Positions 43,725-52,444 of a stretch of 64,000 nucleotides of DNA are shown here, one piece after another; the first letter of the stretch is position 1; each line of letters starts with the position of its first letter. Both the position numbers and the translations under genes were made by a program. The stretch covers positions 744,001 to 808,000 of the forward strand of contig OZ245789.1 in the NCBI GenBank assembly GCA_965228045.1, given 5' to 3'. The DNA comes from JANQEU01 sp965228045 (GTDB lineage: Bacteria; Bacteroidota; Bacteroidia; Cytophagales; Cyclobacteriaceae). A model generated the notes under the pieces. The model saw nothing but the letters and a program-made list of their open reading frames with translations. It made no database searches and had not been told where the DNA came from.

Positions 43725-44531
43725 CTATGGAGCCGTATAGCTCACTTTTTCTTTCAGATATTCTGCCTTATTTCCAGTCTTAAAACGTGTGGCCATTGTC
43801 TTCTTAGTAGCCATGTCGAAAAAGAAAACTTCGAAATGGAGATGTGGGCCTGAGCTAAAACCGGTATTTCCGCTTAATCCAATGACTTCTCCTTCACGTA
43901 CCCGGTCCCCGATTCTGACTTTGGCTCCGTTCTTTTTCAGGTGAGCATATTCGGTGAAAGTACCGTCATCATGGTATAAAATGATGTTATTGGCATCATC
44001 CAGACATTTTCTGGAGGGACAGCCCCGGTTAGAGTTTTCTTTAACCTCAACCACAACCCCGTCCCTGGCGGCACATATGTCCGTGCCGATGTCCATATTG
44101 AAGTCGATCGCATATTTGCCATTATGTGAGAAACTACCGTTATAACCCTGAGACATAAGGTGAGTGTCACCTTTACGGAAAGGCAGAGCGTAAGTCTGTT
44201 CCAGGGGCGGCTTCTTCGTTGCATCGCCAAGATAAAAAGCGGACTTAAGACCAAAGCTGGAAGCTTTGGTCTTATCTTTCACATTCACAGTAGCGATTGA
44301 CTGCTTGGTGGTTTGAGCAGGGATGACCATCACAAGGGCGTTTCCTTGCTTTGATTCCATGTTTTTCAACTCCATCTTCAGGTCGATGGTGTAAGGACAG
44401 TAGCCGGCATTGTCAGCGAATATCTCCAGACCACCATCTTCAGAACGGTCATAGTAAACTTTTAACGGATTTTCTGATTGGGCAAATGCCACCAAAGGAA
44501 ACAAGAGAATGAACGAAGCTATGAATTTCAT
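43725..44531 (-). CDS. M23 (LytM-type) metallopeptidase
   Basis: The 268-residue exported protein has a signal peptide (1-17, 'VAFAQ') and an N-terminal beta domain. The M23 domain has zinc ligands His136 and Asp143 ('FSHNGKYAIDFNMDIG') and His232 in 'GPHLHFEVFF' (His230 is catalytic). It probably cuts peptidoglycan cross-links or a surface protein. A CxxxxC-containing insert ('NSNRGCPSRKCLDD') lies in the domain. It has no operon partner. Confidence 0.92.
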   Translation of the reverse strand: MKFIASFILLFPLVAFAQSENPLKVYYDRSEDGGLEIFADNAGYCPYTIDLKMELKNMESKQGNALVMVIPAQTTKQSIATVNVKDKTKASSFGLKSAFYLGDATKKPPLEQTYALPFRKGDTHLMSQGYNGSFSHNGKYAIDFNMDIGTDICAARDGVVVEVKENSNRGCPSRKCLDDANNIILYHDDGTFTEYAHLKKNGAKVRIGDRVREGEVIGLSGNTGFSSGPHLHFEVFFFDMATKKTMATRFKTGNKAEYLKEKVSYTAP

Positions 44532-44662
44532 AAGGACAAATTACTGATGATTTACTATACGGATTATTGATTGTATGGATAATTAATTCATGGAAAAGAT
44601 CATGATTCCCGGAATATGGTCTACAATATGTCTACAACGCAATAACTAAACGCTTCATGCTT

Positions 44663-44692
44663 GTAAATCAATTGCACAGAGAAATACATTTG
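44663..44692 (+). promoter_or_regulatory. Promoter of the DUF2378-like gene
   Basis: TTG near 44661, 21 bases, then TACATTTG (44685-44692), a full -7 match, 29 bases before the ATG at 44721. Confidence 0.55.
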
Positions 44693-44720
44693 GTCAGGTT
44701 CACTCATAAACCAAGACCTC

Positions 44721-45293
44721 ATGGATAAATGGAAATTAAAAGGTACAGGCCTGATCAATGCAAGGGAGTACATGAAAATGCATGGTAAACTGGAAGAATT
44801 TGAAAGCTTGGTTAGCTCGGTTTTTCAGACCCAAAAAGCGTCAGTAGTAGCTTCCACCTGGTACAATGCCGGCAGTTCAATGGAATTATTCAAAAAGTGT
44901 GGAGAAGCACTCGGAATGGACTTCAAAAATTTTATTCTGGAGCTCACAGAGTTTGGTCTGGACAGAGACCTTAACGGAGTCTATAGATTTTTCATCAAAC
45001 TGGGCGGTCCTGAAAAAACACTTGGTAAGGGTCCTCAGTTGGTAAAGGCCTACACTACCTATTCACATCTGGAGATATTAGAAAATAAATTAGGTACTCA
45101 CATAGCTCGAACCACGGTGCCAAAGGAATTTACGGAATGGGACCTTTATAATCAACAGGGTGCCATAAGTGGTGTTCTCAAGGCTTGCAAGTACCAACTC
45201 AAAACTTTCAGCGTGGAAAGCCAGGAGACATTAAAAACTGACGAGGGTTTAAAATCAGCCTCCGTTTTCCAGGTCACATACTCTAGTGTATAA
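44721..45293 (+). CDS. Unassigned 190-residue protein, DUF2378/V4R-like in outline
   Basis: I do not firmly recognise it. It has no signal peptide or membrane helix. An N-terminal helical half ('REYMKMHGKLEEFESLV..VVASTWYNAGSSMELFKKCGEALG') and a beta half with a cysteine ('KLGTHIARTTVPKEF', 'GAISGVLKACKYQLKTF') recall DUF2378 and the V4R/haem-NO-binding-like fold seen in myxobacterial and cyanobacterial regulators. That match is by shape only. It has its own promoter and no close partner. Confidence 0.5.
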   Translation: MDKWKLKGTGLINAREYMKMHGKLEEFESLVSSVFQTQKASVVASTWYNAGSSMELFKKCGEALGMDFKNFILELTEFGLDRDLNGVYRFFIKLGGPEKTLGKGPQLVKAYTTYSHLEILENKLGTHIARTTVPKEFTEWDLYNQQGAISGVLKACKYQLKTFSVESQETLKTDEGLKSASVFQVTYSSV

Positions 45294-45298
45294 GTATT

Positions 45299-46726
45299 TT
45301 AATTCCTGTAGTCCAATGGAGGTTCACGATCTCCTAGCAAGGATTCGTATTTGAAGTCAGCCCCTCTTTGCTGCAAAAGCTCCTGCTTTGCAATCTCTGT
45401 TACATCAGGATTATTGAAGATGTCCATGGCGGTCATAGCCAATGTTTTGGCTGCCACCATCATGCCCTTGATGCCAATGGAAGTGCCTCCGGCAGCAACT
45501 GCCTGCCAGGTATGGGCAGATGTACCCGGAACCCAGGTGGCAGTGCGCAGACCAGCAGTGGGGACCGCCCAGCTTACGTCTCCCACATCAGTGGAACCAG
45601 CCCCGGTTCTTGGACTATTGTCAAACGGTCTTATGCTTCTCGCAATGTCGAGTGAATAGTCTCCATCGTATGTTTTCAGGATTTCATTGGCAAAAGCCTC
45701 TTCCTCGGAGTCATAGTTTACGCCACCAACTTTGCTAAGATTGTCATGCATGATTTTGGACAGTGTTTCGTTGGGCAGGAGATTATACAGACCATGAATG
45801 ACCTCGTATTCCATGGTCGTTTCGGTACCCAAAGCCGCACCTTCCGCGCATTTTACCACTCTATTGAAGATTTCTTTGACGTTTTCAACTTTCGGATTTC
45901 GAGTATAGTAAAAGACTTCTGCGAAAGCTGGAACCACGTTTGGCGCTTCTCCTCCTCTGGTGATCACGTAGTGTATCCTTGTCTCCTGCGGGACATGTTC
46001 CCGCAGCATGTTGACCATATCGTTCATAGCTTCCACTCCATCCAGTGCCGAACGGCCCCTTTCCGGTGAACCCGCAGCGTGACTGGCGACCCCATAAAAC
46101 CTGAATTTTGCCGATTTATTGGCCAGTGAAGAACCCGGATTGGCGGCGTTGCTGCTGCTCGCATGCCAGTGCAGTACGGCATCCACATCATCAAATAATC
46201 CGGCACGAACCATATAAACTTTACCTGCTCCTCCTTCCTCGGCAGGTGTGCCATAAACCCTTATCGTTCCCGACTTTCCGGAGGATTCCAGCCATTTTTT
46301 TACCTCTATGCCTGCAGCTACGGAGCCTGTTCCGAAAAGATGGTGACCACATGCATGGCCTGCACCCCCCTCGACAACGGCTTCACGAGTCGGGATGGCC
46401 ATTTGTGAAACCCCAGGTAATGCATCAAATTCTGCCAGGATCGCGATGACAGGTTTTCCCGAACCATATTCGGCTACAAATGATGTCGGAATGTCGGCAA
46501 CTCCCTTCGTTATGGAAAAACCTTCTTTTTCGAGAGTTTCGGCCAGTAATGCCGAACTTTTGGTTTCCTGGTAACCTACTTCTGCCCAGTCCCAGATCTG
46601 CAGGGCGATGTCCTGGTACCTGGCCTGATCGTTCTCAAGGTTCGAGATGACTTTATTTTTATCTTTTTGTGCAAAAGCAACTGCAACGAGCAGCGTAAGC
46701 GATAGGTAGGTTATTATTCGGTTCAT
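45299..46726 (-). CDS. Exported M20-family amidohydrolase (AbgB-like)
   Basis: The 475-residue protein has a signal peptide (ends near Gln20 'VAFAQKD') and the M20 metal sites: 'HACGHHLFGTG' (His124 to His129), 'PAEEGGAGKVYMVRAG', and 'SHAAGSPERGRSALD'. 'YTRNPKVENVKEIFNRV' marks the lid domain. AbgB-like enzymes cleave N-acyl amino acids such as p-aminobenzoyl-glutamate. It is probably periplasmic. It is divergent from the class V aminotransferase gene. Confidence 0.92.
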   Translation of the reverse strand: MNRIITYLSLTLLVAVAFAQKDKNKVISNLENDQARYQDIALQIWDWAEVGYQETKSSALLAETLEKEGFSITKGVADIPTSFVAEYGSGKPVIAILAEFDALPGVSQMAIPTREAVVEGGAGHACGHHLFGTGSVAAGIEVKKWLESSGKSGTIRVYGTPAEEGGAGKVYMVRAGLFDDVDAVLHWHASSSNAANPGSSLANKSAKFRFYGVASHAAGSPERGRSALDGVEAMNDMVNMLREHVPQETRIHYVITRGGEAPNVVPAFAEVFYYTRNPKVENVKEIFNRVVKCAEGAALGTETTMEYEVIHGLYNLLPNETLSKIMHDNLSKVGGVNYDSEEEAFANEILKTYDGDYSLDIARSIRPFDNSPRTGAGSTDVGDVSWAVPTAGLRTATWVPGTSAHTWQAVAAGGTSIGIKGMMVAAKTLAMTAMDIFNNPDVTEIAKQELLQQRGADFKYESLLGDREPPLDYRN

Positions 46727-46829
46727 GATTTTGATTTTTACTGGATTGGGAAATTAATGCAATTCATTTAAAAGTGGAATCTCTTTTTATTAAGGACTAA
46801 ATTGATCCTTGAAACATCATTGATCTAAA

Positions 46830-48116
46830 ATGGATAATCGAAGAGGATTTTTACAAAAAATTGGGGCTTTTGCAGCCGGGGCAGCGGGAACCACTTTTTT
46901 TAATCCGCTGGAGGCATCAGACCTTCGGGATCTGCTCCGGGAATTTGGCGAAACAGATCCCAAGATGCTGGCACAAAATGAGGATTTCTGGTATCATGTT
47001 CAGAAAGCCTATTACCAATCTCCACACTTTGTGAATCTGGAAAGCGGTTATTTCAGTCCACAACCGACGGAGGTTATGGAAGCCCAGCTTCGGAACATAC
47101 GAATGATCAATGAGCAGCCTTCCTTTTATTACAGAAGGCGTCAGCATGAAGAGCGACTGGAGGTAAAGAAAAAACTTGCAGACCTGGCAGGCGTCTCACA
47201 TGAGGAAATTGTAATAACCAGAAATACAACGGAGGCACTTGATACTGTGATCCTGGGAATGGATCTTAAAGAAGGTGATGAAGCCCTGATGAACAGTCAG
47301 GACTACATGAGCATGCAGGAAGCCTTTGAACAACGGGCCGAGAGGTATGGCATCAGAAATAAAGTGATTGAGATTCCCCTGCGACCTAAAAACAAGATGG
47401 AGGTGGTTAAGGTCTTTGAAGATGCCATAACTCCTAATACGAAAGTGATCCTGGTCACGCATATGATCAACCTTACAGGGCAGGTGTTACCTGTGAGAGA
47501 AATTGCCGATATGGCCCATGAAAGAGGGATTGAGGTAATAGCGGATGCGGCGCATTCTTTTGCACACCTTGACTACAAAATACCGGATCTGGACTGCGAT
47601 TATTTTGGCACCAGCCTCCATAAATGGCTTTGTTGCCCAGTAGGAGCTGGTATGATGTATATGAAAAAGGAAAAAATCGAGAAGACCTGGCCGCTATTTG
47701 GTGATTCGAGAATCCCAAAAGATGACATCAGAAAATTTGAGCACATAGGAACACACCCCGTAAGTACGAATTTGACGATTGCTTCTGCCATTGATTTTCA
47801 TCAAAATCTGGGACCAAAAAGAAAGGAAGAAAGACTCCGGTATTTGAAGAATTACTGGGTGGAGAAGGTTCAGAATTTGCCAAAAGTGATCATCAACACA
47901 CCAATGGGCGATGACCAGTCTTGTGCCATTGCGAACTTCTTGGTGGATGGAATGCAGCCAAATGAAATTGCAGATTATTTATATGATAATCACAAAGTAT
48001 TTACCGTCGCCATCAATAGAAAAGCGGTAAAAGGCGTTCGGGTTACACCGCATCTGTACACGCGATTAGAACAACTTGATAAGCTTGTAAAGGGTATTGA
48101 AGAAATGGCAGCTTGA
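46830..48116 (+). CDS. Class V aminotransferase (isopenicillin-N-epimerase-like) with Tat-like signal
   Basis: The 428-residue PLP enzyme has an N-terminus with 'NRRGFLQKIGAFAAGAAGTTFF', which fits a twin-arginine signal. The fold-I core contains 'ITRNTTEALDTVILGMDLKEGDEALM', Asp239 in 'VIADAAHSFAHLD' and the PLP lysine Lys265 in 'FGTSLHKWLCCPVGAG'. Similar enzymes are cysteine desulfurase/epimerase-like and often exported in Bacteroidota. The substrate is unknown. It is divergent from the M20 amidohydrolase, so both may act on exported amino-acid derivatives. Confidence 0.9.
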   Translation: MDNRRGFLQKIGAFAAGAAGTTFFNPLEASDLRDLLREFGETDPKMLAQNEDFWYHVQKAYYQSPHFVNLESGYFSPQPTEVMEAQLRNIRMINEQPSFYYRRRQHEERLEVKKKLADLAGVSHEEIVITRNTTEALDTVILGMDLKEGDEALMNSQDYMSMQEAFEQRAERYGIRNKVIEIPLRPKNKMEVVKVFEDAITPNTKVILVTHMINLTGQVLPVREIADMAHERGIEVIADAAHSFAHLDYKIPDLDCDYFGTSLHKWLCCPVGAGMMYMKKEKIEKTWPLFGDSRIPKDDIRKFEHIGTHPVSTNLTIASAIDFHQNLGPKRKEERLRYLKNYWVEKVQNLPKVIINTPMGDDQSCAIANFLVDGMQPNEIADYLYDNHKVFTVAINRKAVKGVRVTPHLYTRLEQLDKLVKGIEEMAA

Positions 48117-48173
48117 TACAATACTTTCATCTGATAACTGGGAGATTGTAGCACTATAGATTATCTTTATTGT

Positions 48174-48515
48174 ATGAGTAATTCTATTAAAATTAGGTGT
48201 CGGTTGGTTATTGAGCCTCCAGGGAAAAGATTTACGATGAGTGAGAGAAACTCATTTCTAGATAGGATATATGATATGGAGGAGTTCTTCAGGGGATTAT
48301 TGATAACGCCGATAAATCAAAATATCGGATTACACAATTGGGCGATTACATTTATTCAACATCCTAATCCCGTGAGAGGGTATTTTTGTGATATTTACTG
48401 TGATGAATTGTATCATTATCCAGAGATTATTCGAATAGTACGAAGTAAACTAAACTTCAATGTGGAGTTTTTCTACAAGGGTGTTGTACAAACAAATCAT
48501 AATCAGGCTGCCTGA
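48174..48515 (+). CDS. Unknown 113-residue protein, A/T-rich
   Basis: I do not recognise it. It begins 57 bases after the aminotransferase stop with 'MSNSIKIRCRLVIEPPGKRFT' and has an alpha/beta look with aromatic segments ('HNWAITFIQHPNPVRGYFCDIYCDEL'). No signal peptide or helix is evident. Its base composition (A/T-rich, many ATA and ATT codons) differs from the flanks, which hints at acquisition. It overlaps no other gene and looks like a real but isolated reading frame. Confidence 0.45.
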   Translation: MSNSIKIRCRLVIEPPGKRFTMSERNSFLDRIYDMEEFFRGLLITPINQNIGLHNWAITFIQHPNPVRGYFCDIYCDELYHYPEIIRIVRSKLNFNVEFFYKGVVQTNHNQAA

Positions 48516-48526
48516 AAAATAACCGT

Positions 48527-49972
48527 TCAAGCCTTAGAATAGTACTTATTTCTGAAATGCCCGATAAGCCCTACCAAATCATCAATTTCCTTTTTGGAGG
48601 TTCGATAGTTGGTGATACAAGCCCTGAGCGTTGTCTGATTTCCAATCCTGTATGTAGAAATCCAGGCCTCACCTGAAGCCACCACGTCAGAACAGATTTC
48701 TTCTTCGAAACCAACTCTATTCATCAATTCCGGGTCGCTGAAGCAAACAATGGGAAAGGGCGTGTCATTTAGGATCATCCAATCCTCTTTACGCAATTCA
48801 TGACGCAAATACTCCCCGATCTCAGTAGTGCTTCTAATCATTTTGGTCAATCCTTCCCAACCCAGCATCAACAGCGACAAATAGAATTTTAGGCCAATGA
48901 ACCTTCGGGACCATTGCAGTGAATGCGCATAGGGATCCTCTATTTCAATGTTTCTGGCTTCCTTGGGCATATAATCAGCCGTGATTCTGAAAGTTTTACC
49001 CAGGATCTCTTTATGATTCGTCATAAAAATACTGGTGGCCATTGGCGCTGAATACCATTTGTGAATGTCTATGGTCAGGGAATCGCCAAGTTCTATTCCA
49101 CTGAGCTCATTCTTCAATTCCTCGTCAATGACGGCCGCTCCCCCGTATGCCGCATCAATATGAAACCAAAGGCCAAATTCCCTGGCGATGGCTGCCATTT
49201 CTTCTAAAGGGTCAATGGCCCCTGTACCTGTGGCTCCGGCATTTGCGACAAGCATAAATGGCGCTAATCCATTAGCAAGATCTTCATTGATCATGTCCCG
49301 TAGTGCAGTAGGAATGACCCTTCGACTTTCATTTACTGGAGCAGATTTCAAGTTCGCAAACCCTAATCCCGAAACCCTGACAGCCCTGTTGATGGAGTGA
49401 TGCGCTTCATCCGAGCAGTACACAAGTGGCTGAGCGGGTAATGCCCTCAATCCGTTTTCCAGATATTCCGGAAACTTATTTACAAGCGCGCAGAGTACGG
49501 CGGTAAGGTTGGCTTCAGCTCCACCGGAGCAAAACGTTCCGTCAATATTCTCTTCTGCATATCCGACTTTCTTTCCCATTTCCCGGATAGAATAGTTTTC
49601 AGCTTCGGTCGCGAAGGGGGCATGACTCCAGGCCGCCATCTGTGGATTGAAAGTAGCTGTGATTACATCTGCAATGATACCAGGAAAAGTAGCTCGTGGG
49701 TTAAACAGTCCGAAATATGACGGATGCGTGGTATGTACAATGTATCTTCCCAGTCCGTCAAGGACTGTGTCGATGGCTTCCTTATGATTGATCGCTTCCG
49801 TGGAATCAAATTCAGAAACTTCACTTATTATTTTTTCCCTATCCAGGACAGGACTTACCCGGACGGATTCAGGATTTTCAATATGTCGATCCAGTTTGTG
49901 AATTAGGTACTCCCAGATTTTAGCTCTTTCGCCGAGGGTTAGATCAAATAAATCGTGAATGGTGGTGTTCAT
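48527..49972 (-). CDS. Group II PLP-dependent decarboxylase (aromatic amino acid/glutamate type)
   Basis: The 481-residue enzyme has His191 stacking on PLP ('DEAHHSINRA'), 'NAGATGTGAIDPLEEMA', Asp273 in 'HIDAAYGG' and the PLP lysine Lys305 in 'LTIDIHKWYSAPM'. This is the layout of aromatic-L-amino-acid, DOPA and tyrosine decarboxylases. The exact substrate (tryptophan, tyrosine, diaminobutyrate) cannot be set. The C-terminal lid is present. It is transcribed alone, convergent with the unknown gene at 48174. Confidence 0.92.
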   Translation of the reverse strand: MNTTIHDLFDLTLGERAKIWEYLIHKLDRHIENPESVRVSPVLDREKIISEVSEFDSTEAINHKEAIDTVLDGLGRYIVHTTHPSYFGLFNPRATFPGIIADVITATFNPQMAAWSHAPFATEAENYSIREMGKKVGYAEENIDGTFCSGGAEANLTAVLCALVNKFPEYLENGLRALPAQPLVYCSDEAHHSINRAVRVSGLGFANLKSAPVNESRRVIPTALRDMINEDLANGLAPFMLVANAGATGTGAIDPLEEMAAIAREFGLWFHIDAAYGGAAVIDEELKNELSGIELGDSLTIDIHKWYSAPMATSIFMTNHKEILGKTFRITADYMPKEARNIEIEDPYAHSLQWSRRFIGLKFYLSLLMLGWEGLTKMIRSTTEIGEYLRHELRKEDWMILNDTPFPIVCFSDPELMNRVGFEEEICSDVVASGEAWISTYRIGNQTTLRACITNYRTSKKEIDDLVGLIGHFRNKYYSKA

Positions 49973-50079
49973 AATATTCGTGAGCTACTAAAATAGCAAA
50001 TAAGGTTTGAGAAATGGCGGGCTGGTATTGACCTGCATGAACCAAAAAAAGTAAATTGCCAATCCTTAACCTATAAACC

Positions 50080-52302
50080 ATGAAACTTAGAATCTCTTTT
50101 TACCTCTTACTACTTCATTTCACTGTCCTCGTTTTTGCGCAAAGTGACACAAGACTCACTATCGATAGGATTTTTGCATCGAGTGAATTTCAAATGGAGA
50201 GGCAGCCATCCATTTCCTGGATTGAAGGAGGGGATTCCTACGTGATTGTGGAAGATGGTCGGCTCATCAAATTTGAGACTACATCCCAGGAAAGATCCGT
50301 ATTTCTGTCACAAGATCAGCTGACACCTGATGGGAGGGACGTGCTGAATATTGAGGATTTCAGCTTGTCTGATGATGAGTCTAAGGTTCTGATTTTTACC
50401 AATTCCAAAAGAGTATGGCGAACAAATTCTAAAGGAGACTATTGGGTATATGACTTTGACATGAACAAATTATCTCAATTAGGGTCTGAATTCCCTTCCT
50501 CCTCATTAATGTTTGCCAAGTTCTCGGCAGACAATCAGTTTGTTTCTTACGTGATGGAATTCAATTTATATGTTGAGGATTTTGTGTCGGGAGAAGTTAC
50601 ACAACTCACGGAGGATGGGACGGGGGAAATCATCAATGGCACATTCGACTGGGTGTACGAGGAGGAGTTTGGTTGCCGAGATGGATTTAGATGGAATCCT
50701 GGAGGTCAGAAGATCGCCTATTGGCAATTGGATGCGTCCAAAATTGGCAATTTCAATATCATCAACAATACGGATTCAATTTATAGCCAGGTGACGCCCA
50801 TTCAATATCCGAAAGTTGGGCAGGATCCTTCCTCAGCAAAAGTTGGGATTGTGGATATATCTACCGGCAAAACGAACTGGATACAATTAGAAGGAAGTAC
50901 CGTTCAGAATTACATCCCTGCTATTCAATGGGTAGATGAAAACAGACTAATCATCCAACAGCTCAACAGAAAACAAAATCACCTGAAAGCCTGGATCTAC
51001 AATTTGTCAAACAATGACCTGAAGCTGGTTTATGAGGAAAAGGAAGATACCTGGGTAGACATCAAGTATCCGGATCCATCTTTTTCAAACTGGGGAAATA
51101 ATGATTTTGTGATCGTAGATGGTGGAAAGGCGTTTCTCAGGATGACCGAAGATGATTGGCGCAATGTCTACAAAATCAATATTTCTACAGGCCAGAAGAC
51201 GCTCATTACACCTGGTACATATGATGTCGCATCATTCGCAGGGAAAAGCGACAAAAATCTGTTTTACATCGCCTCTCCCGGGAATAGTACCCAGAGATAT
51301 TTGTATAGTGTGGGTCTGGACGGCAAGAAGAAAGATAAAAGGATCACCCCAGGGGATTTCCCAGGGATTAATACCTACAACATCGCACCAAATGGCAAAT
51401 ATGCGCTCCATTATTTTCGCAATGCCCTGACCCCGATGACTGTGAATCTGGTTTCACTTCCGGATCATAAAACGATTAAGACGCTGGTATCCAATGACAC
51501 CTACAAACAGAAAATCTCGAAACTGGATATGCCAACGGTGGAATTTTCAAAGGTGACGACAGAAGATGGGATAGAGATTGATGTTCGTATCATAAAACCA
51601 TCGGATTTTGATCCAACCAGGAAGTATCCTGTGATCTTCTACGTCTATGGTGAACCATGGGGCCAGGTCGCCAATGACAATTTCATTGGGCTATGGAACG
51701 TGCTGCTGACCCATCAGGATTTTGTGGTAGTGAACATTGACAATAGAGGCACTCCATGTCTGAAAGGGAGTGAATGGAGAAAATCAATTTACAGAAATAT
51801 AGGCAGGATCAACATTCGGGATCTAGCACAGGGAGCACGGGAGGTCCTAAAATTGGATTACCTTGATGAAGATCGGGCTGCTGTTTGGGGATGGAGCGGA
51901 GGAGGTTCATCCACACTCGGATTGATGTTTCAGTATCCGGATGTGTTCCAAACGGGTGTTGCGGTGGCGTTTATATCCAATCAGCTCACCTATGACAATA
52001 TTTACCAGGAACGATACATGGGATTACCCCAGGAAAACGAGGAAGATTTTCTAGCCGGCTCAGCCATCACCCATGCCAAAAACTTAGAGGGCAATCTACT
52101 GCTGATCCATGGGACCGCTGATGACAATGTTCACTATCAGAATATGGAATTACTGGTTAATGAATTGATCAAACAAAACAAACAGTTTGATATGATGTCA
52201 TATCCAAACAGGACCCATGGGATATATGAAGGAGAAAATACGAGCCGACACCTATACACCAAGATTCTAGATTACATGGTGAAGAATGTGAAAGGGGAGT
52301 AG
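50080..52302 (+). CDS. S9B dipeptidyl-peptidase IV-type serine peptidase
   Basis: The 740-residue exported enzyme has a signal peptide (ends 'LVFAQSD'), a beta-propeller N-terminal domain ('YVYEEEFGCRDGFRWNPGGQKIAYW' region near 190, which holds the DPP Glu pair) and an alpha/beta-hydrolase domain. The triad is Ser606 in 'WGWSGGGS', Asp682 (or 681) in 'GTADDNVHYQN' and His713 in 'NRTHGIYE'. It removes N-terminal X-Pro/Ala dipeptides in the periplasm. It stands alone. Confidence 0.93.
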   Translation: MKLRISFYLLLLHFTVLVFAQSDTRLTIDRIFASSEFQMERQPSISWIEGGDSYVIVEDGRLIKFETTSQERSVFLSQDQLTPDGRDVLNIEDFSLSDDESKVLIFTNSKRVWRTNSKGDYWVYDFDMNKLSQLGSEFPSSSLMFAKFSADNQFVSYVMEFNLYVEDFVSGEVTQLTEDGTGEIINGTFDWVYEEEFGCRDGFRWNPGGQKIAYWQLDASKIGNFNIINNTDSIYSQVTPIQYPKVGQDPSSAKVGIVDISTGKTNWIQLEGSTVQNYIPAIQWVDENRLIIQQLNRKQNHLKAWIYNLSNNDLKLVYEEKEDTWVDIKYPDPSFSNWGNNDFVIVDGGKAFLRMTEDDWRNVYKINISTGQKTLITPGTYDVASFAGKSDKNLFYIASPGNSTQRYLYSVGLDGKKKDKRITPGDFPGINTYNIAPNGKYALHYFRNALTPMTVNLVSLPDHKTIKTLVSNDTYKQKISKLDMPTVEFSKVTTEDGIEIDVRIIKPSDFDPTRKYPVIFYVYGEPWGQVANDNFIGLWNVLLTHQDFVVVNIDNRGTPCLKGSEWRKSIYRNIGRINIRDLAQGAREVLKLDYLDEDRAAVWGWSGGGSSTLGLMFQYPDVFQTGVAVAFISNQLTYDNIYQERYMGLPQENEEDFLAGSAITHAKNLEGNLLLIHGTADDNVHYQNMELLVNELIKQNKQFDMMSYPNRTHGIYEGENTSRHLYTKILDYMVKNVKGE

Positions 52303-52354
52303 TTCCCCCCCCTACAATTATTCTTTCGCCAAGGGGTAGTCTTCTGTAGATCTA

Positions 52355-52383
52355 ATTAAAGTTTCCAAAATGGAAACTTTAAT
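52355..52383. terminator. Perfect inverted repeat between two convergent genes
   Basis: ATTAAAGTTTCC (52355-52366) and GGAAACTTTAAT (52372-52383) form a 12-bp stem with a 5-base loop. It has A/T-rich stem ends but no strong T-tract. It probably acts as a bidirectional 3'-end for the S9 peptidase and FG-GAP genes. Confidence 0.5.
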
Positions 52384-52444
52384 AGCAAATATTTTCTAAA
52401 GAAACTTGGTAATTGAAAATTTTGGAAGCCGTCAGGCCATGGAG

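Noticed and set aside
52303..52312. Run of C's after the S9 peptidase stop, possible phase-variable tract
   Set aside because: It lies after the stop codon between convergent genes and cannot switch a reading frame.
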